Shown: positions 1-10,357, counted from the first letter of the stretch. The stretch is DNA of 64,000 nucleotides from Palleronia salina (GCF_900141995.1 NZ_FQZA01000001.1:523538-587537), one strand, 5' to 3'. Numbers and translations are program-made. Notes: generated by a model not told the origin, from the letters alone.

Positions 1-9
1 CGCAACTCC

Positions 10-2190
10 ATGTCCCTGACCGACACCTTGTCCCACCGCCCCGGCCTGACCCGGGTGGCGCCCGTGGTCTTCACCGCCACGATCTTCCTGTCGGCGGGGC
101 TGCTGTTCTTCGTGCAGCCGCTTTTCGCCAAGATCGTTCTGCCCGAGATCGGCGGCGCGGCGGCGGTCTGGACCACGGCGATGCTGTTCTTCCAGACGGT
201 GCTGCTGGCGGGGTATCTCTATGCCCACCTGATCACGCGCTACCTGCCGGTGGGTGCGCAGGTGGCGGTGCACCTGGGGGTCTGGGGGCTGGGCCTGTTC
301 TTCCTGCCGCTGGCGATTCCCGAGGGCTGGACCTGGACGCCCGGGCAACCCGCCGCGTGGCAGACGCTGACCCTGTTCGCGCTGGGTGTGGGCGTGCCCT
401 TCGCGGCCCTGTCGGCCAACGCGCCGCTGATCCAGGCGTGGTACGCCCGGTCGGGCGGCGCGGCCGCAGATGATCCCTATTTCCTCTACGGCGCGTCGAA
501 CCTCGGGTCGCTGATCGCGCTGCTGGGCTTTCCGCTGGTCGCCGAGCCGGTCTGGGGCACCAGCGGCATCGGCGCCGGGTTCGCGGCGGGCTATGCCGTT
601 CTGGGCGCCGGGTTGCTGGCCGCCGGGCTGATGGCGCGGGGCGAGGCCCGGCGCGTCGCCCGCGCATCGTCCACCCCCTTGCCGTGGCGGCGGATCGGGC
701 TGTGGCTGGTTCTCGCCTTCGTGCCCTCGTCGCTGATGCTGGCCGTCACCACCAAGATCAGCACCGATATCGGGGCGATCCCGCTGGTCTGGGCGGTGCC
801 GCTGTCGCTTTACCTGCTGTCCTTCGTGCTGACCTTCCGCGCCAGGCCCGTCCTGCCCCTGCCCGCCTTGCGCCTGGCCACCATCGGGGCGTTGGCCCTT
901 CTGGGGGCCGTGTTCCTGGGCGTGACCGGCGGCCACCAGAAGCTGGGCATGATCATCGCCATGGCGGCGGCCTTCTTCGCGGTGGCGCTTTTCGCCCATC
1001 GCAGGCTTTACGAAGCGCGGCCCGAGGGGGCGCATCTGACGGGTTTCTACCTTGCCATGTCGGTGGGCGGCGCACTGGGCGGGCTGTTCAACTCGGTCCT
1101 CGCGCCCGCGCTGTTCGACACGCTGGCCGAGGGGCCGGTCACGCTGGCCGTGGCCGCCGCGTTGCTGCTCAGCCCCCGGGCCTTCGCAATCCGCCGCCGC
1201 CGTGCCGTGCTGGCTTGGATCCTCGGCTCGTTGGCCGGGTTCGCGCTGTTGCTCCTGTCGCGCGTCGCCCCGCAGCCCGAGCTGGTCGCGAAGTGCCTGC
1301 TGCTGGTCACGGCCCTGGTGCTGCTGCTGTCCCTGCGCGCGCGGATCGGCGCCGCGCTTTTGGCGCTGGCCGCCTTCACCTGGCCCGCGATGCAAAGCCT
1401 GCCGGACAAAGCCGTCTTCCGCGACCGCAGCTTTTTCGGCGTGCACAAGGTCGACGAGGACGGGTTCGCCCGCAGCTATACCAATGGCACGACGCTGCAC
1501 GGGGCGCAGATCCTGGACGAGCCGGGCAAGCCCACACCGCTGAGCTACTACCACGAAGGCCTGCCGCTGGCCGAGCTGGTGACCTCGTCTGTGGGCCGCG
1601 CCGCGCGGGACGTGGGGATCGTGGGGCTGGGCGTGGGCGCCATGGCCTGCCACGCCGCCCCCGGCCAGAACTGGCAGTATTACGAGATCGACCCGGTCGT
1701 GGCCCGCATCGCCACCGACCCGGACCTGTTCACCTACCTGTCGGACTGCACCCCCGACGCGCCCGTTCACCTGGGCGACGCGCGGATGGTGCTGGAGCGG
1801 CAGGACCAGACCTACGACGTGTTGGTGATCGACGCCTATTCATCGGACGCCGTGCCGGTACATTTGACCACGACCGAGGCCATGCAGCTTTACCTCGACC
1901 GGCTGAACCCCGGCGGGCTGCTGATCTACCACGTCTCGAACCGCTATTACGACCTGACGGTGCCGCTGGGCCGTTCGGCCAGCGCGCTGGGGCTGTCGGG
2001 TGCGCATCGCTACGACCGGCCCGAAGAGGACGAGCTGAACGCCCATGCCAGCTCGGTCGTGGCACTGGCCCGCGATCCAAGGACGCTGGCGTCGGCGACG
2101 GCGGCCTCCGACTGGCAGGCGCTGGTGGACGACGGCGGCCGCGAGTGGACCGACGATCACGCCAACCTTCTGGGGCTGCTGCTGCGCTGA
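10..2190 (+). CDS. Membrane-fused spermidine synthase-like protein
   Basis: The first ~450 residues form a multi-pass membrane domain of the kind found in fused MFS/spermidine-synthase proteins. The C-terminal part is a Rossmann-fold domain with a SAM or dcSAM-binding loop GLGVGA at about residues 538-543, an acidic residue after the next strand (EIDPVV, about 560) and a VIDAYSSDAVP segment near 605, as in spermidine synthases. The membrane fusion is a known family, but its substrate is mostly uncharacterised, so polyamine synthesis is only possible. The ATG lies 10 bases from the window edge, so a start further upstream cannot be excluded. It converges on prfB with a 4-bp gap. Confidence 0.8.
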   Translation: MSLTDTLSHRPGLTRVAPVVFTATIFLSAGLLFFVQPLFAKIVLPEIGGAAAVWTTAMLFFQTVLLAGYLYAHLITRYLPVGAQVAVHLGVWGLGLFFLPLAIPEGWTWTPGQPAAWQTLTLFALGVGVPFAALSANAPLIQAWYARSGGAAADDPYFLYGASNLGSLIALLGFPLVAEPVWGTSGIGAGFAAGYAVLGAGLLAAGLMARGEARRVARASSTPLPWRRIGLWLVLAFVPSSLMLAVTTKISTDIGAIPLVWAVPLSLYLLSFVLTFRARPVLPLPALRLATIGALALLGAVFLGVTGGHQKLGMIIAMAAAFFAVALFAHRRLYEARPEGAHLTGFYLAMSVGGALGGLFNSVLAPALFDTLAEGPVTLAVAAALLLSPRAFAIRRRRAVLAWILGSLAGFALLLLSRVAPQPELVAKCLLLVTALVLLLSLRARIGAALLALAAFTWPAMQSLPDKAVFRDRSFFGVHKVDEDGFARSYTNGTTLHGAQILDEPGKPTPLSYYHEGLPLAELVTSSVGRAARDVGIVGLGVGAMACHAAPGQNWQYYEIDPVVARIATDPDLFTYLSDCTPDAPVHLGDARMVLERQDQTYDVLVIDAYSSDAVPVHLTTTEAMQLYLDRLNPGGLLIYHVSNRYYDLTVPLGRSASALGLSGAHRYDRPEEDELNAHASSVVALARDPRTLASATAASDWQALVDDGGREWTDDHANLLGLLLR

Positions 2191-2194
2191 GGCG

Positions 2195-3322
2195 TCAGTC
2201 CTCGGCGCTGGCCTCGGCGCGGGACTTGCCGGACACGTCCTGCGCCAGCGTCGCGGCCATGAACCGGTCGAGATCGCCGTTCAGCACACCCTGCGTGTCA
2301 GAGGTTTCCACGCTGGTCCGCAGGTCCTTCACCATCTGGTAGGGCTGAAGGACGTAGGAGCGGATCTGGTTGCCCCACCCCGCGTCGCCCTTGGCCTCGT
2401 GCGCGGCGTTGATATCGGCGGTCCGCCGGTCGAGCTCCATCTGGTAGAGCCGCGATTTCAGGGCCTTCATGGCGATATCGCGGTTCTGGTGCTGCGACTT
2501 CTCGGAGCTGGTCACGACGATGCCCGTGGGCTCGTGGGTGATCCGGACGGCCGAGTCGGTGGTGTTCACGTGCTGGCCGCCGGCGCCGGACGAGCGGTAG
2601 GTATCGACACGGATATCGGCCGGGTTCACCTCGATCTCGATATTGTCGTCGACCACCGGGTAGACCCAGACCGAGCTGAACGAGGTGTGGCGGCGCGCGG
2701 CGCTGTCGTAGGGCGAAATCCGCACCAGACGGTGCACGCCGGATTCTGATTTGAGCCAGCCATAGGCGTTGTGGCCGCTGATCTTGTAGGAGGCCGACTT
2801 GATCCCTGCCTCGTCGCCGGCGGATTCGGATTGAAGCTCGACCTTGTAGCCCTTCTTCTCGGCCCAGCGGACATACATCCGCGCCAGCATGGACGCCCAG
2901 TCGCAGGACTCGGTCCCGCCCGCGCCCGCATTGATTTCCAGGAAGGTATCGTTGGCGTCTGCCTCGCCGTTCAGCAAAGCCTCGATCTCGGCGGCGGCAG
3001 CGCGGTCCTTCAGGCGGGCCAGGGCTTTCTCGGCGTCGGCCACGACCTCGGCGTCGTCTTCCATCTCGCCCAGTTCGATCAGCTCGATATTGTCCGAAAG
3101 CTCCTGCGCCATGGCCTTGTAGCGGTCCATGGCATCGACCAGTGCCTGCCGCTCGCGCATGAGCTTCTGGGCGTTGTCGGGATCGTCCCACAGGGTCGGA
3201 TCCTCCACGCGCGCGTTGAATTCCTCGAGCCTGTAGGACGCCGTCTCCCAATCCATGCGCTGGCGCAGCAGGTCCAGCGATTTCTCGATGGCGTCGACGG
3301 TGTTCTGGGTTTCTGCGCGCAT
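2195..3322 (-). CDS. prfB: Peptide chain release factor 2
   Basis: This is the class I release factor that reads UGA and UAA stop codons and triggers peptide release. The catalytic GGQ is at residues 248-250 inside [17 protein letters not shown], and the length (375 aa) is typical. The stop-codon recognition tripeptide, SPF in E. coli RF2, reads SPY here (203-205, RISPYDS). The frame is open from the ATG with no in-frame UGA, so the programmed +1 frameshift that controls E. coli prfB is absent. It lies just downstream of the PBP1A gene on the same strand. Confidence 0.96.
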   Translation of the reverse strand: MRAETQNTVDAIEKSLDLLRQRMDWETASYRLEEFNARVEDPTLWDDPDNAQKLMRERQALVDAMDRYKAMAQELSDNIELIELGEMEDDAEVVADAEKALARLKDRAAAAEIEALLNGEADANDTFLEINAGAGGTESCDWASMLARMYVRWAEKKGYKVELQSESAGDEAGIKSASYKISGHNAYGWLKSESGVHRLVRISPYDSAARRHTSFSSVWVYPVVDDNIEIEVNPADIRVDTYRSSGAGGQHVNTTDSAVRITHEPTGIVVTSSEKSQHQNRDIAMKALKSRLYQMELDRRTADINAAHEAKGDAGWGNQIRSYVLQPYQMVKDLRTSVETSDTQGVLNGDLDRFMAATLAQDVSGKSRAEASAED

Positions 3323-3398
3323 TGGGTGCCTTTCCTGTCAGCGCACCAGATAGCAACGCCGCCGCCCGCCCGCAACGGCCCGCGTCGGGACGTCCCGG

Positions 3399-5894
3399 CT
3401 AGTAGAGCCCGCCGGAACTGAGCGTGCCGAACGTGGCCTTCTTCTGCGGAATTGTCGCTGTCGAGCCGTCGGCATTGCGTACGCGCTGCGTGCCGCCGCC
3501 GGCCGCCTCCTCGAACAGCGGAAGGTTCGCGCCCATGGCGAAGCCGCCGTCGAAGGCCACGCCGAAGACGGGCTCTTCGCCCAGGCGGAAATACTCGGCC
3601 ACGACGTTGTCGCCGCTGGCCCCGTCCGAAAGGCGCGCGCCCGTGAACCGGTCGATCTTGATGAAATGGCCGCCCGGCGGCACGTCGAACGGACCACCAC
3701 CGTATTTTGCCGTGGCTTCCTGCATGAAGCGGTCGAAGACCGGCGCGCACATGCCACCACCCGAGGCGCCGCTGCCAAGGCTGCGCGGCTGGTCGAAGCC
3801 GATATAGCAGCCGGCGGCGATGTTGCTCGTGAAGCCCACGAACCACACGTCCTTGGCGTCGTTGGTGGTGCCGGTCTTGCCCGCGACGGGCACGTTCAGG
3901 TTGACGCGGCCGCGCGCCGTGCCGCGCTCGACCACGCCCTTCATCATGGATGTCAGCTGATAGGCGGTGATCGCGTCCATGACGCGTTCGCGGTCGGACG
4001 CGATGCGTGGCCCGTATCCGGGCTCGAGCTGCGCGGTGTCGCAATCCAGGCACTCGCGCTGGTCGTGACGGTAGACGGTGCGCCCGTAGCGGTCCTGCAC
4101 CCGGTCGACCAGCGTAGGCTCCACCCGCTCGCCGCCATTGGCGAACATGGAGTAGGCCGCCACCATCTTGTAGAGCGTCGTTTCCTCGGACCCGAGCGAT
4201 GCCGACAGGTAGCCGCCCATCCGGTCGTAGACCCCGAAGCGTTCGGCATAGCTCGCCACCACGTCCATCCCGACTTCCTGCGCAAGGCGCACGGTCATCA
4301 GGTTGCGCGACTGCTCGATCCCGGTGCGCAGCGGCGTGGGGCCGTAGAACCGGTTGGAATAGTTCTTAGGCCGCCACAGGCCCTGCGGCGTGTTGATCTC
4401 GATCGGGGCGTCCACGACGATCGTCGCGGGCGAGAAGCCCGAATCCAGCGCCGCGGCGAAGACGAAGGGCTTGAAGCTCGATCCCGGCTGCCGGGTGGCC
4501 TGCGTGGCACGGTTGAAGACCGAGTCCTGGTAGGAGAAGCCGCCCTGCATCGCCAGCACGCGGCCCGTATCCACGTCCATCGCCATGAAGGCGCCTTGCA
4601 CCTCGGGGACCTGGCGCAGGCTCCAGCGGATCAGGCTGCCGTCGCTATCGTTGGTCATGCGGCGCACATGGACGACGTCGCCGCGTTCGAAGTTGTCGAA
4701 GAAGTCGCCGCGCAGCCAGGCGATATCGTCGCGCGGGACGGATTGCTCGCCCTCGCCCTCGACGCCGACGGTCAGCGACTGGTCGGCGATGTCCAGGACG
4801 ACGGCCGGGTACCACTGGTTGTCCAGGTCGATGTCGCGCGGCACGTCGGTGCCGGCCAGCGCCTCTTCCCAGTTGTCCAGTTCGGCCGGATCGATCGTCT
4901 CGCCCGTGCCGCGCCAGCGGCCGGTGGAGCGGTCGTAATCCTCCAGCGCGCGCTGCAGGCTGTGGGCGGCCACGGTCTGAAGCTCGCGGTCGATGGTGGC
5001 GCGAACCGACAGGCCGCCCGACAGGAACTCGCCCTCGCCGTAGTCGCGGCTCAGCTGGCGGCGGATCTCGTCGGTGAAGTAGTCGCGCGGCGGGATCTCG
5101 GAGCGGAAACTGTCGAAATCGCCGCTCTGCACGGTTTGCAACGGCGCGACCCGGGCGGCGCGGTAATCGTCCTCGTCCAGGAAACCGTTCTCGAACATCT
5201 CGCGCAAAACGAAGTTGCGGCGCGAGATCGCGCGCTCTTTCTCGCGGACGGGGTGATAGGTCGACGGCGCCTTGGGCAGCGCCGCGAGATAGGCGGCCTC
5301 TTCCGGCTGAAGTGCGGCCAGGGGCTTGTTGAAATAGCTCTGCGCCGCCGCCGTCACGCCGTAGGAGTTCTGGCCGAGAAAGATCTCGTTCAGGTAGAGC
5401 TCCAGGATCTTCTCCTTGCTCAGCGACTCCTCGATCCGGCTGGCCAGGATCAGTTCCTTCACCTTGCGCTCGGCGCTGCGTTCGCCGCCCAGAAGGAAGT
5501 TCTTCATCACCTGCTGGGTGATGGTCGACGCGCCGCGCACGCCCTGGCCACGCGCCGCATCGATCGCCGCGGCGACCATTCCGCGGGGGTCATAGCCCGC
5601 ATGGGTATAGAAGTTCTTGTCCTCGGCCGAGATGAAGGCGTGCTTCACCAGGTCGGGTATATCGCTGGCCGGCGTGAACAGGCGTCGCTCCTCGGCGAAT
5701 TCGTCGATGATCCGCCCCTCGCCGGAATAGATCCGGCTGATCGTCGGCGGCTGGTACTGGCTCAGCTGATCGGTGTCGGGCAGGTCCGCGCCGTACATCC
5801 AGAACACCGCCCCGATGGTCAGCGCGACGGCGAGCACACCCATGGTCACCAGGGTGAAAAAACCGCCGAAAATGGACAGGATGAAACGGATCAT
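3399..5894 (-). CDS. mrcA: Penicillin-binding protein 1A (bifunctional transglycosylase/transpeptidase)
   Basis: This is a class A PBP that polymerises and cross-links peptidoglycan at the outer face of the inner membrane. One N-terminal membrane anchor (about 5-33) is followed by a GT51 glycosyltransferase domain with the catalytic Glu at 91 (EDKNFYTH) and GASTITQQ at 121-128. The transpeptidase domain has SSFK at 472-475 (Ser472 nucleophile), an SRN motif and KTGT from 673. The length (831 aa) fits PBP1A. The amidase gene lies 108 bp upstream on the same strand, so a cell-wall operon is likely. Confidence 0.95.
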   Translation of the reverse strand: MIRFILSIFGGFFTLVTMGVLAVALTIGAVFWMYGADLPDTDQLSQYQPPTISRIYSGEGRIIDEFAEERRLFTPASDIPDLVKHAFISAEDKNFYTHAGYDPRGMVAAAIDAARGQGVRGASTITQQVMKNFLLGGERSAERKVKELILASRIEESLSKEKILELYLNEIFLGQNSYGVTAAAQSYFNKPLAALQPEEAAYLAALPKAPSTYHPVREKERAISRRNFVLREMFENGFLDEDDYRAARVAPLQTVQSGDFDSFRSEIPPRDYFTDEIRRQLSRDYGEGEFLSGGLSVRATIDRELQTVAAHSLQRALEDYDRSTGRWRGTGETIDPAELDNWEEALAGTDVPRDIDLDNQWYPAVVLDIADQSLTVGVEGEGEQSVPRDDIAWLRGDFFDNFERGDVVHVRRMTNDSDGSLIRWSLRQVPEVQGAFMAMDVDTGRVLAMQGGFSYQDSVFNRATQATRQPGSSFKPFVFAAALDSGFSPATIVVDAPIEINTPQGLWRPKNYSNRFYGPTPLRTGIEQSRNLMTVRLAQEVGMDVVASYAERFGVYDRMGGYLSASLGSEETTLYKMVAAYSMFANGGERVEPTLVDRVQDRYGRTVYRHDQRECLDCDTAQLEPGYGPRIASDRERVMDAITAYQLTSMMKGVVERGTARGRVNLNVPVAGKTGTTNDAKDVWFVGFTSNIAAGCYIGFDQPRSLGSGASGGGMCAPVFDRFMQEATAKYGGGPFDVPPGGHFIKIDRFTGARLSDGASGDNVVAEYFRLGEEPVFGVAFDGGFAMGANLPLFEEAAGGGTQRVRNADGSTATIPQKKATFGTLSSGGLY

Positions 5895-6002
5895 GGGCTG
5901 GGGGCCTTCGTACGCGTCGGGTGCCCCGTCTTATCTTGGCCGGGGATAAAGATCAAAAGAACTGACGCGACGTCCGGTTCACGAAACGCGGCGCCCGGCG
6001 GG

Positions 6003-7253
6003 TCATTGCCGCAGGCCGCGCGCCTCGACCGCGTCCTCGGCCGCCCAGGCATCGACGGCATGCACGATGCCCGCGACGGCCTGCGCCCGCCACTCGGGAT
6101 CGGTCAGGTTCGCCCGGTCCCGCGCGCTGCTGAGAAACCCTAGCTCGACCAGCACCGACGGGATGTCAGGCGCCTTGAGCACCGAGAACCCCGCCTGCAA
6201 ACGCGGCCGCTTGTGCAGGTCGCCCGTGTAGCTCGCCAGCCCGTCCACCAGCCGCGCGGCCAGCCGGTCGCTGCGCGGCGCGGTGTCCCGCCGGGCCAGG
6301 TCCATGAGCACCAATGCGACCTCGTCGTCGTGGCTGTGCAGGTCCAGCCCGGCCAGAAGATCGCTGCGGTCGTGCCGTTCGGCCAGCTTCTGCGACGCCA
6401 CATCGGAGGCCCGGTCGCTGAGCGTGTAGACGCTGGCCCCCGAGGCGCGGCCTTCGGTCAGGGCGTCGGCGTGCAGGGACATGAACAGGTCCGCGCGGGC
6501 CGCGCGGGCGATGCTGACCCGGCGCTCCAAAGAGACGAAGCTGTCATCCTCGCGCGTGAGGGTCACCTCGTGACCGGCGGCGCGCAGCGCGTCGCCAAGC
6601 TCGTGGGCGATGCCCAGGATCACGTCGGCCTCGGTCAACCCTTCGGACATGGCGCCGGGGTCGATCCCGCCATGCCCGGGGTCCAGCACCACGCGCAACG
6701 GGCGGTCCCCCGTCTGCCGGGTGAGCGGCGCGTCCATCGCGGCCGGCTCGGGCAAGGCGAACAGCCCGGACTCGGGCGCACCGGCGGCGGCGGCGAACGC
6801 CTTGTCCGTGCTGGGCGCCAGCGACAGTTTCAACACCGCGCGCCCCGTGCTTTCGGTGATGACCAGCCCCGCCGTCTCGATCGCCATGGGCTCGGCCAAG
6901 GTGACGACAAGACGGGACCAGCCGTCACGCATCCGCCCGTGGCCCAGATCCTCGATCCCGTCCGAGGCGACGATCCCGGCCAGGTCGCTGCCGGTGAAAT
7001 CGACCTCGCCGAAATCGACCACGAGCCGCCTGGGATCGGACAGGGTGAAGACGCGCCACGGCACCGGCTGGCTGAGCGCGAGTTCGATCTGGAGATCGGA
7101 TCCGAAATCGGCGATGCGGCTGGTCTCGGTGTCGATGCGCGCAAGGGCGGTCAGCTGCGCGGGTTCGGAGGATGCAGCCGGTACCGCTGCCCCGATCGCG
7201 AAGGTGAAGGCGCCAAGCGCCACGACTGTTCGAAAGGCCCGTGCAATGACCAT
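6003..7253 (-). CDS. N-acetylmuramoyl-L-alanine amidase with AMIN domain (AmiC type)
   Basis: This is a periplasmic zinc amidase that cleaves the bond between muramic acid and the stem peptide, normally during cell division. It has a signal peptide (1-29), an AMIN peptidoglycan-targeting domain (about 35-140) and an Amidase_3 domain from about 187. Expected zinc ligands are His194 (DPGHGG), Glu208 and His261 (SLHADA). The catalytic Glu is at 370 (LVELGFLSS). It sits directly upstream of mrcA on the same strand. The E. coli paralogues AmiA, AmiB and AmiC cannot be told apart here. Confidence 0.92.
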   Translation of the reverse strand: MVIARAFRTVVALGAFTFAIGAAVPAASSEPAQLTALARIDTETSRIADFGSDLQIELALSQPVPWRVFTLSDPRRLVVDFGEVDFTGSDLAGIVASDGIEDLGHGRMRDGWSRLVVTLAEPMAIETAGLVITESTGRAVLKLSLAPSTDKAFAAAAGAPESGLFALPEPAAMDAPLTRQTGDRPLRVVLDPGHGGIDPGAMSEGLTEADVILGIAHELGDALRAAGHEVTLTREDDSFVSLERRVSIARAARADLFMSLHADALTEGRASGASVYTLSDRASDVASQKLAERHDRSDLLAGLDLHSHDDEVALVLMDLARRDTAPRSDRLAARLVDGLASYTGDLHKRPRLQAGFSVLKAPDIPSVLVELGFLSSARDRANLTDPEWRAQAVAGIVHAVDAWAAEDAVEARGLRQ

Positions 7254-7345
7254 CTGGTGCCTCGCTTCGCCTGCTCCGGGGGCTTTGCGCCCCTCTGTGG
7301 GGTCAGCCTAGCGCGAAGACCGGGGTCGGGGAAAGACGAAATCGC

Positions 7346-8485
7346 CTATCGATTGTGCCGCCACGCCTTCAGCCGCGACAGCCCCTCGGTGATGTCCTCG
7401 GTCGACCCGGCGTAGGAGAACCGCAGCATTCGCCCCCCGCGCCCGGGGTCGAAATCCAGACCCGGCGTCACCGCGACCCCGGCCTTGTCGAGGATCTCGG
7501 CCGACAGCGCCAGAGCGTCGTCGGTCAGGTCGGACACGTCGGCATAGATGTAGAAGGCGCCGTCGGGCGGTGCGAAGGCGGTGAAACCCGCCGCGCGCAG
7601 GCCGTCGACCATCAGCTTCCGGTTGGCCGCATACACGGATAGGTTGCGATCCAGCTCGTCCCGGCAGTCGAAGGTGGCCAGCGCGGCCACCTGGCTGGCG
7701 TGGGGCGCGCAGATGAACAGGTTCTGCGCCAGCCGCTCGATGATCCGCACGTGATCCTCGGGGACCACCATCCAGCCCACGCGCCAGCCCGTCATCGAGA
7801 AATACTTGGAAAACGAATTGACCACGTGCACGTCGTCGGTGAGCTCCAGCGCCGAGACCGGGCGCATGTCGTAATCGATCCCGTGATAGATCTCGTCCGA
7901 GATGAAGGCGACATCGCGCGCGGCGCAGGCGTCCGACAGCGCGCCCAGCGCCGCACGGTCCAGCATGGTGCCCGTGGGATTGCCGGGGCTCGCCACGATC
8001 AATCCCTGGGCCTCCGCGGGGATCTGGTCCGGCACCGGCTGGAACCGGTCTTCCATCCGCGTCTCGATTCCCAGCGGATCAAGGCTCAGCGCGCGCAGGA
8101 TCTGGCGGTAGGACGGGTATCCCGGCAGCCCCAGCGCCACCTTGTCGCCCGCCTCGAACAACGCGGTGAAGGACAGGATGAACGCGCCCGACGCGCCCGC
8201 CGTCACCACCACGCGGCCCGGGTCGAGATCGACATCGTAGGTCTCGCCATAGTGGCGCGCGATCCGCTGGCGCAGCGCGGGCAGGCCCAGGCCGACGGTA
8301 TAGCCCAGCGGCCCGGCCGCCATCGCGGCACTTAGGGCCGCACGGGCACCTTCGGGCGCGGGGGTGCCGGGCTGGCCTACCTCCATGTGGATGACGCGGT
8401 GGCCGGCCTCTTCGCGTGCGCGGGCCCGCTCCATCACGTCCATGACCAGGAATGGATCGACCGCGCCGCGTTTCGACACCCGCAT
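7346..8485 (-). CDS. PLP-dependent class I/II aminotransferase
   Basis: This is a fold-type I aminotransferase related to aspartate and aromatic aminotransferases. The cofactor lysine is Lys227 in NSFSKYFSMTGWR, with SPGNPTG at 167-173, Asp197 and Tyr200 as the other PLP contacts. The frame stays open upstream, but the ATG at 8485 is preferred: it has GGGAGA a few bases upstream and begins MRVSKRG, where family members usually begin. The amino acid substrate cannot be told from sequence. It is divergent from the DsbA-like gene. Confidence 0.88.
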   Translation of the reverse strand: MRVSKRGAVDPFLVMDVMERARAREEAGHRVIHMEVGQPGTPAPEGARAALSAAMAAGPLGYTVGLGLPALRQRIARHYGETYDVDLDPGRVVVTAGASGAFILSFTALFEAGDKVALGLPGYPSYRQILRALSLDPLGIETRMEDRFQPVPDQIPAEAQGLIVASPGNPTGTMLDRAALGALSDACAARDVAFISDEIYHGIDYDMRPVSALELTDDVHVVNSFSKYFSMTGWRVGWMVVPEDHVRIIERLAQNLFICAPHASQVAALATFDCRDELDRNLSVYAANRKLMVDGLRAAGFTAFAPPDGAFYIYADVSDLTDDALALSAEILDKAGVAVTPGLDFDPGRGGRMLRFSYAGSTEDITEGLSRLKAWRHNR

Positions 8486-8643
8486 GAAAGCTTCTCCCGT
8501 CTTCGGATTTCCGCCGCCTGACTGGCGCGAAGCCAAGGTGGCGTCAAGCCGCGCGGGCCTTTCACATTGGGGTCATGGCCGGTTGCGCCGGCGGCCCGAT
8601 CTGCGAGTATGCGCGCGACAATTTCAAGCGCCGGAGCCATGCC

Positions 8644-9381
8644 ATGAAGACCCTCACTCTCGCCGCCGTCCTCGCCCCCGCGTTGGCAATGGGCCAGGGC
8701 GCGCTGGCCCAGCAGATGAGCGATGCCGAGTTCGGCGAGCGGGTCCGCGCCTACCTGATGGAGAACCCGCAGGTCATCATGGAGGCGGTCGCCGCGCTCG
8801 AGGCGCAGGAGTCCGAGGCGCAGGCCGCGCAGGACAACCAGCTGGTGGCCGACAATGCCGATGCGCTGTTCCGGGCCGAAGGCGACTGGGTCGGCGGCAA
8901 TCCCGAGGGCGACGTGACCGTGGTCGAGTTTCTCGATTACCGCTGCGGCTACTGCAAGCGTGCCCATCCCGAGGTGGCGGAGCTTCTGCAAAGCGACGGC
9001 AACATCCGCCTGGTCGTGAAGGAATTCCCGATCCTGGGCGAGCAGTCGGTCCTCGCCTCGCGCTTTGCCATGGCCACGCTCGAGGTCGCGGGCAGCGAGG
9101 CCTATGGCGAGGTCAGCGATGCCCTGATGACAATGCGCGGCGACATTACCGCCGACAGCCTGGGCGCTCTGGCCGATGAGCTGGAGCTGGACGGTTCCGC
9201 CATCATGGGCGCCATGGGCACGCCCGAGATCGACGCCAAGATCGCCGAGAATTATGCCTTGGCGCAGACCATGGGCATCTCGGGCACGCCCAGCTTCGTC
9301 TTCGGCGACCAGATGGTGCGCGGTTACGTGCCCCTGGAAGCCATGCGCCAGATCGTGGCCGAAGAGCGGGACGAGGGCTGA
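8644..9381 (+). CDS. DsbA-family thiol:disulfide oxidoreductase
   Basis: This is a periplasmic thioredoxin-fold protein. The signal peptide spans residues 1-22 (cut after LAQ). An acidic, helical N-terminal segment (about 24-75) is followed by the DSBA domain with active-site CGYC at 101-104 and the cis-proline pair Thr215-Pro216 (SGTPSF). This is the architecture of DsbA/DsbG-like proteins in alphaproteobacteria. Whether it oxidises or isomerises disulfides cannot be decided. The ATG at 8644 was chosen because the signal peptide starts there. Confidence 0.88.
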   Translation: MKTLTLAAVLAPALAMGQGALAQQMSDAEFGERVRAYLMENPQVIMEAVAALEAQESEAQAAQDNQLVADNADALFRAEGDWVGGNPEGDVTVVEFLDYRCGYCKRAHPEVAELLQSDGNIRLVVKEFPILGEQSVLASRFAMATLEVAGSEAYGEVSDALMTMRGDITADSLGALADELELDGSAIMGAMGTPEIDAKIAENYALAQTMGISGTPSFVFGDQMVRGYVPLEAMRQIVAEERDEG

Positions 9382-9387
9382 ACCGCC

Positions 9388-10317
9388 CTACCCCGTTCCG
9401 TTCGCCAGATGCAGATACGTCTCGTCGTAGCGGCGGGACAGATGATCGCCCGCCAGCACCGTTTTGCCGGAGCCCATGGGCGCGACGTTGGTGTCGTAAT
9501 TCGGGTTGAAGAACAGCGGGACCGAGATCCGTTCGGCCGCGGTGCCCACCACCCGGTGCGGCGTCGCGCGGACGCGGCCGCCGGTCCACATCTCCAGCAT
9601 CTCGCCGAAATTGACGATGAACTCGCCCGGCGGCGCCTGTAGCGGGATCCAGCCACCGCCCCGCTTGCGCACCTCCAGCCCCGGCGTGCCGTCGGTGGCC
9701 AGCAGGGTCAGGCAGCCGTAATCGGTGTGGGTGCCGATCCCGAAATCCTTTTCGGTCGCCCAGGCGGGCCGCTCGGGGTAGAAATTCCCGCGCAACAGCG
9801 CCATGGGCCGGTCGAACTTGTCGTCGAAGAAATCGTGCGGTGCGCGCAGGCTGCGCGCCAGCCCGCGCAACAGATCCAGCGCCACGCCCATGGACTGCGC
9901 GTAATACGCCTCCAGCGTTTCGCGAAACCCCGTCAGCCCCTCTGGCCAGTGGTTCGGCGCGTAATATTTCAGCCCGTGCCGCGCCAGCGGGTCATCCGCC
10001 GCAAGCTCGAACCCCATGTCGAACACCTGCTTGTAGTCGGCATTGGCGTTCGGATCGACGCGCTCGGCCCCCGGCGCGCCCCAGCCCCGGTTCGATCCCG
10101 TCGCCGCCATGTCGATCCGCGCCTTGCGGGTGGCCGGCAGGTGAAAGAAGGCGCGATAGGCCTCGATCACCGCGCGCACGTCCTCCCCCGACAGCGCCGT
10201 GTTGTGGACCGTCAGGAACCCCGTCTCGGTCGCGGCGTGCGCCATGTCCTGCAGCAGCGCGGCATGGGACGGGTCGTCCGGGTCGGCGAGGCGGGCGGCG
10301 TCGATACGGGGGATCAT
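9388..10317 (-). CDS. 2-oxoglutarate/Fe(II) dioxygenase, isopenicillin N synthase family
   Basis: This is a cytosolic non-heme iron oxygenase, 309 aa. The jelly-roll core shows the iron triad His197-x-Asp199 (THTDYG) and His254, and the 2-oxoglutarate-binding Arg263-x-Ser265 (RIS). Family members include IPNS-like and gibberellin-oxidase-like enzymes; in bacteria most have no assigned substrate, so none is given here. The open frame extends about 1.6 kb further upstream across tpiA, but the family N-terminus (MIPRIDAARL) begins at the ATG at 10317. It converges on the DsbA-like gene with a 6-bp gap. Confidence 0.85.
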   Translation of the reverse strand: MIPRIDAARLADPDDPSHAALLQDMAHAATETGFLTVHNTALSGEDVRAVIEAYRAFFHLPATRKARIDMAATGSNRGWGAPGAERVDPNANADYKQVFDMGFELAADDPLARHGLKYYAPNHWPEGLTGFRETLEAYYAQSMGVALDLLRGLARSLRAPHDFFDDKFDRPMALLRGNFYPERPAWATEKDFGIGTHTDYGCLTLLATDGTPGLEVRKRGGGWIPLQAPPGEFIVNFGEMLEMWTGGRVRATPHRVVGTAAERISVPLFFNPNYDTNVAPMGSGKTVLAGDHLSRRYDETYLHLANGTG

Positions 10318-10357
10318 GCGGAACTCCTTCGGGGCGACGCCCTGCATATGGTGGTCT

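Noticed and set aside
2195..3322. Programmed frameshift in prfB
   Set aside because: The frame is open from the start codon to GGQ with no early UGA, so no frameshift is needed.
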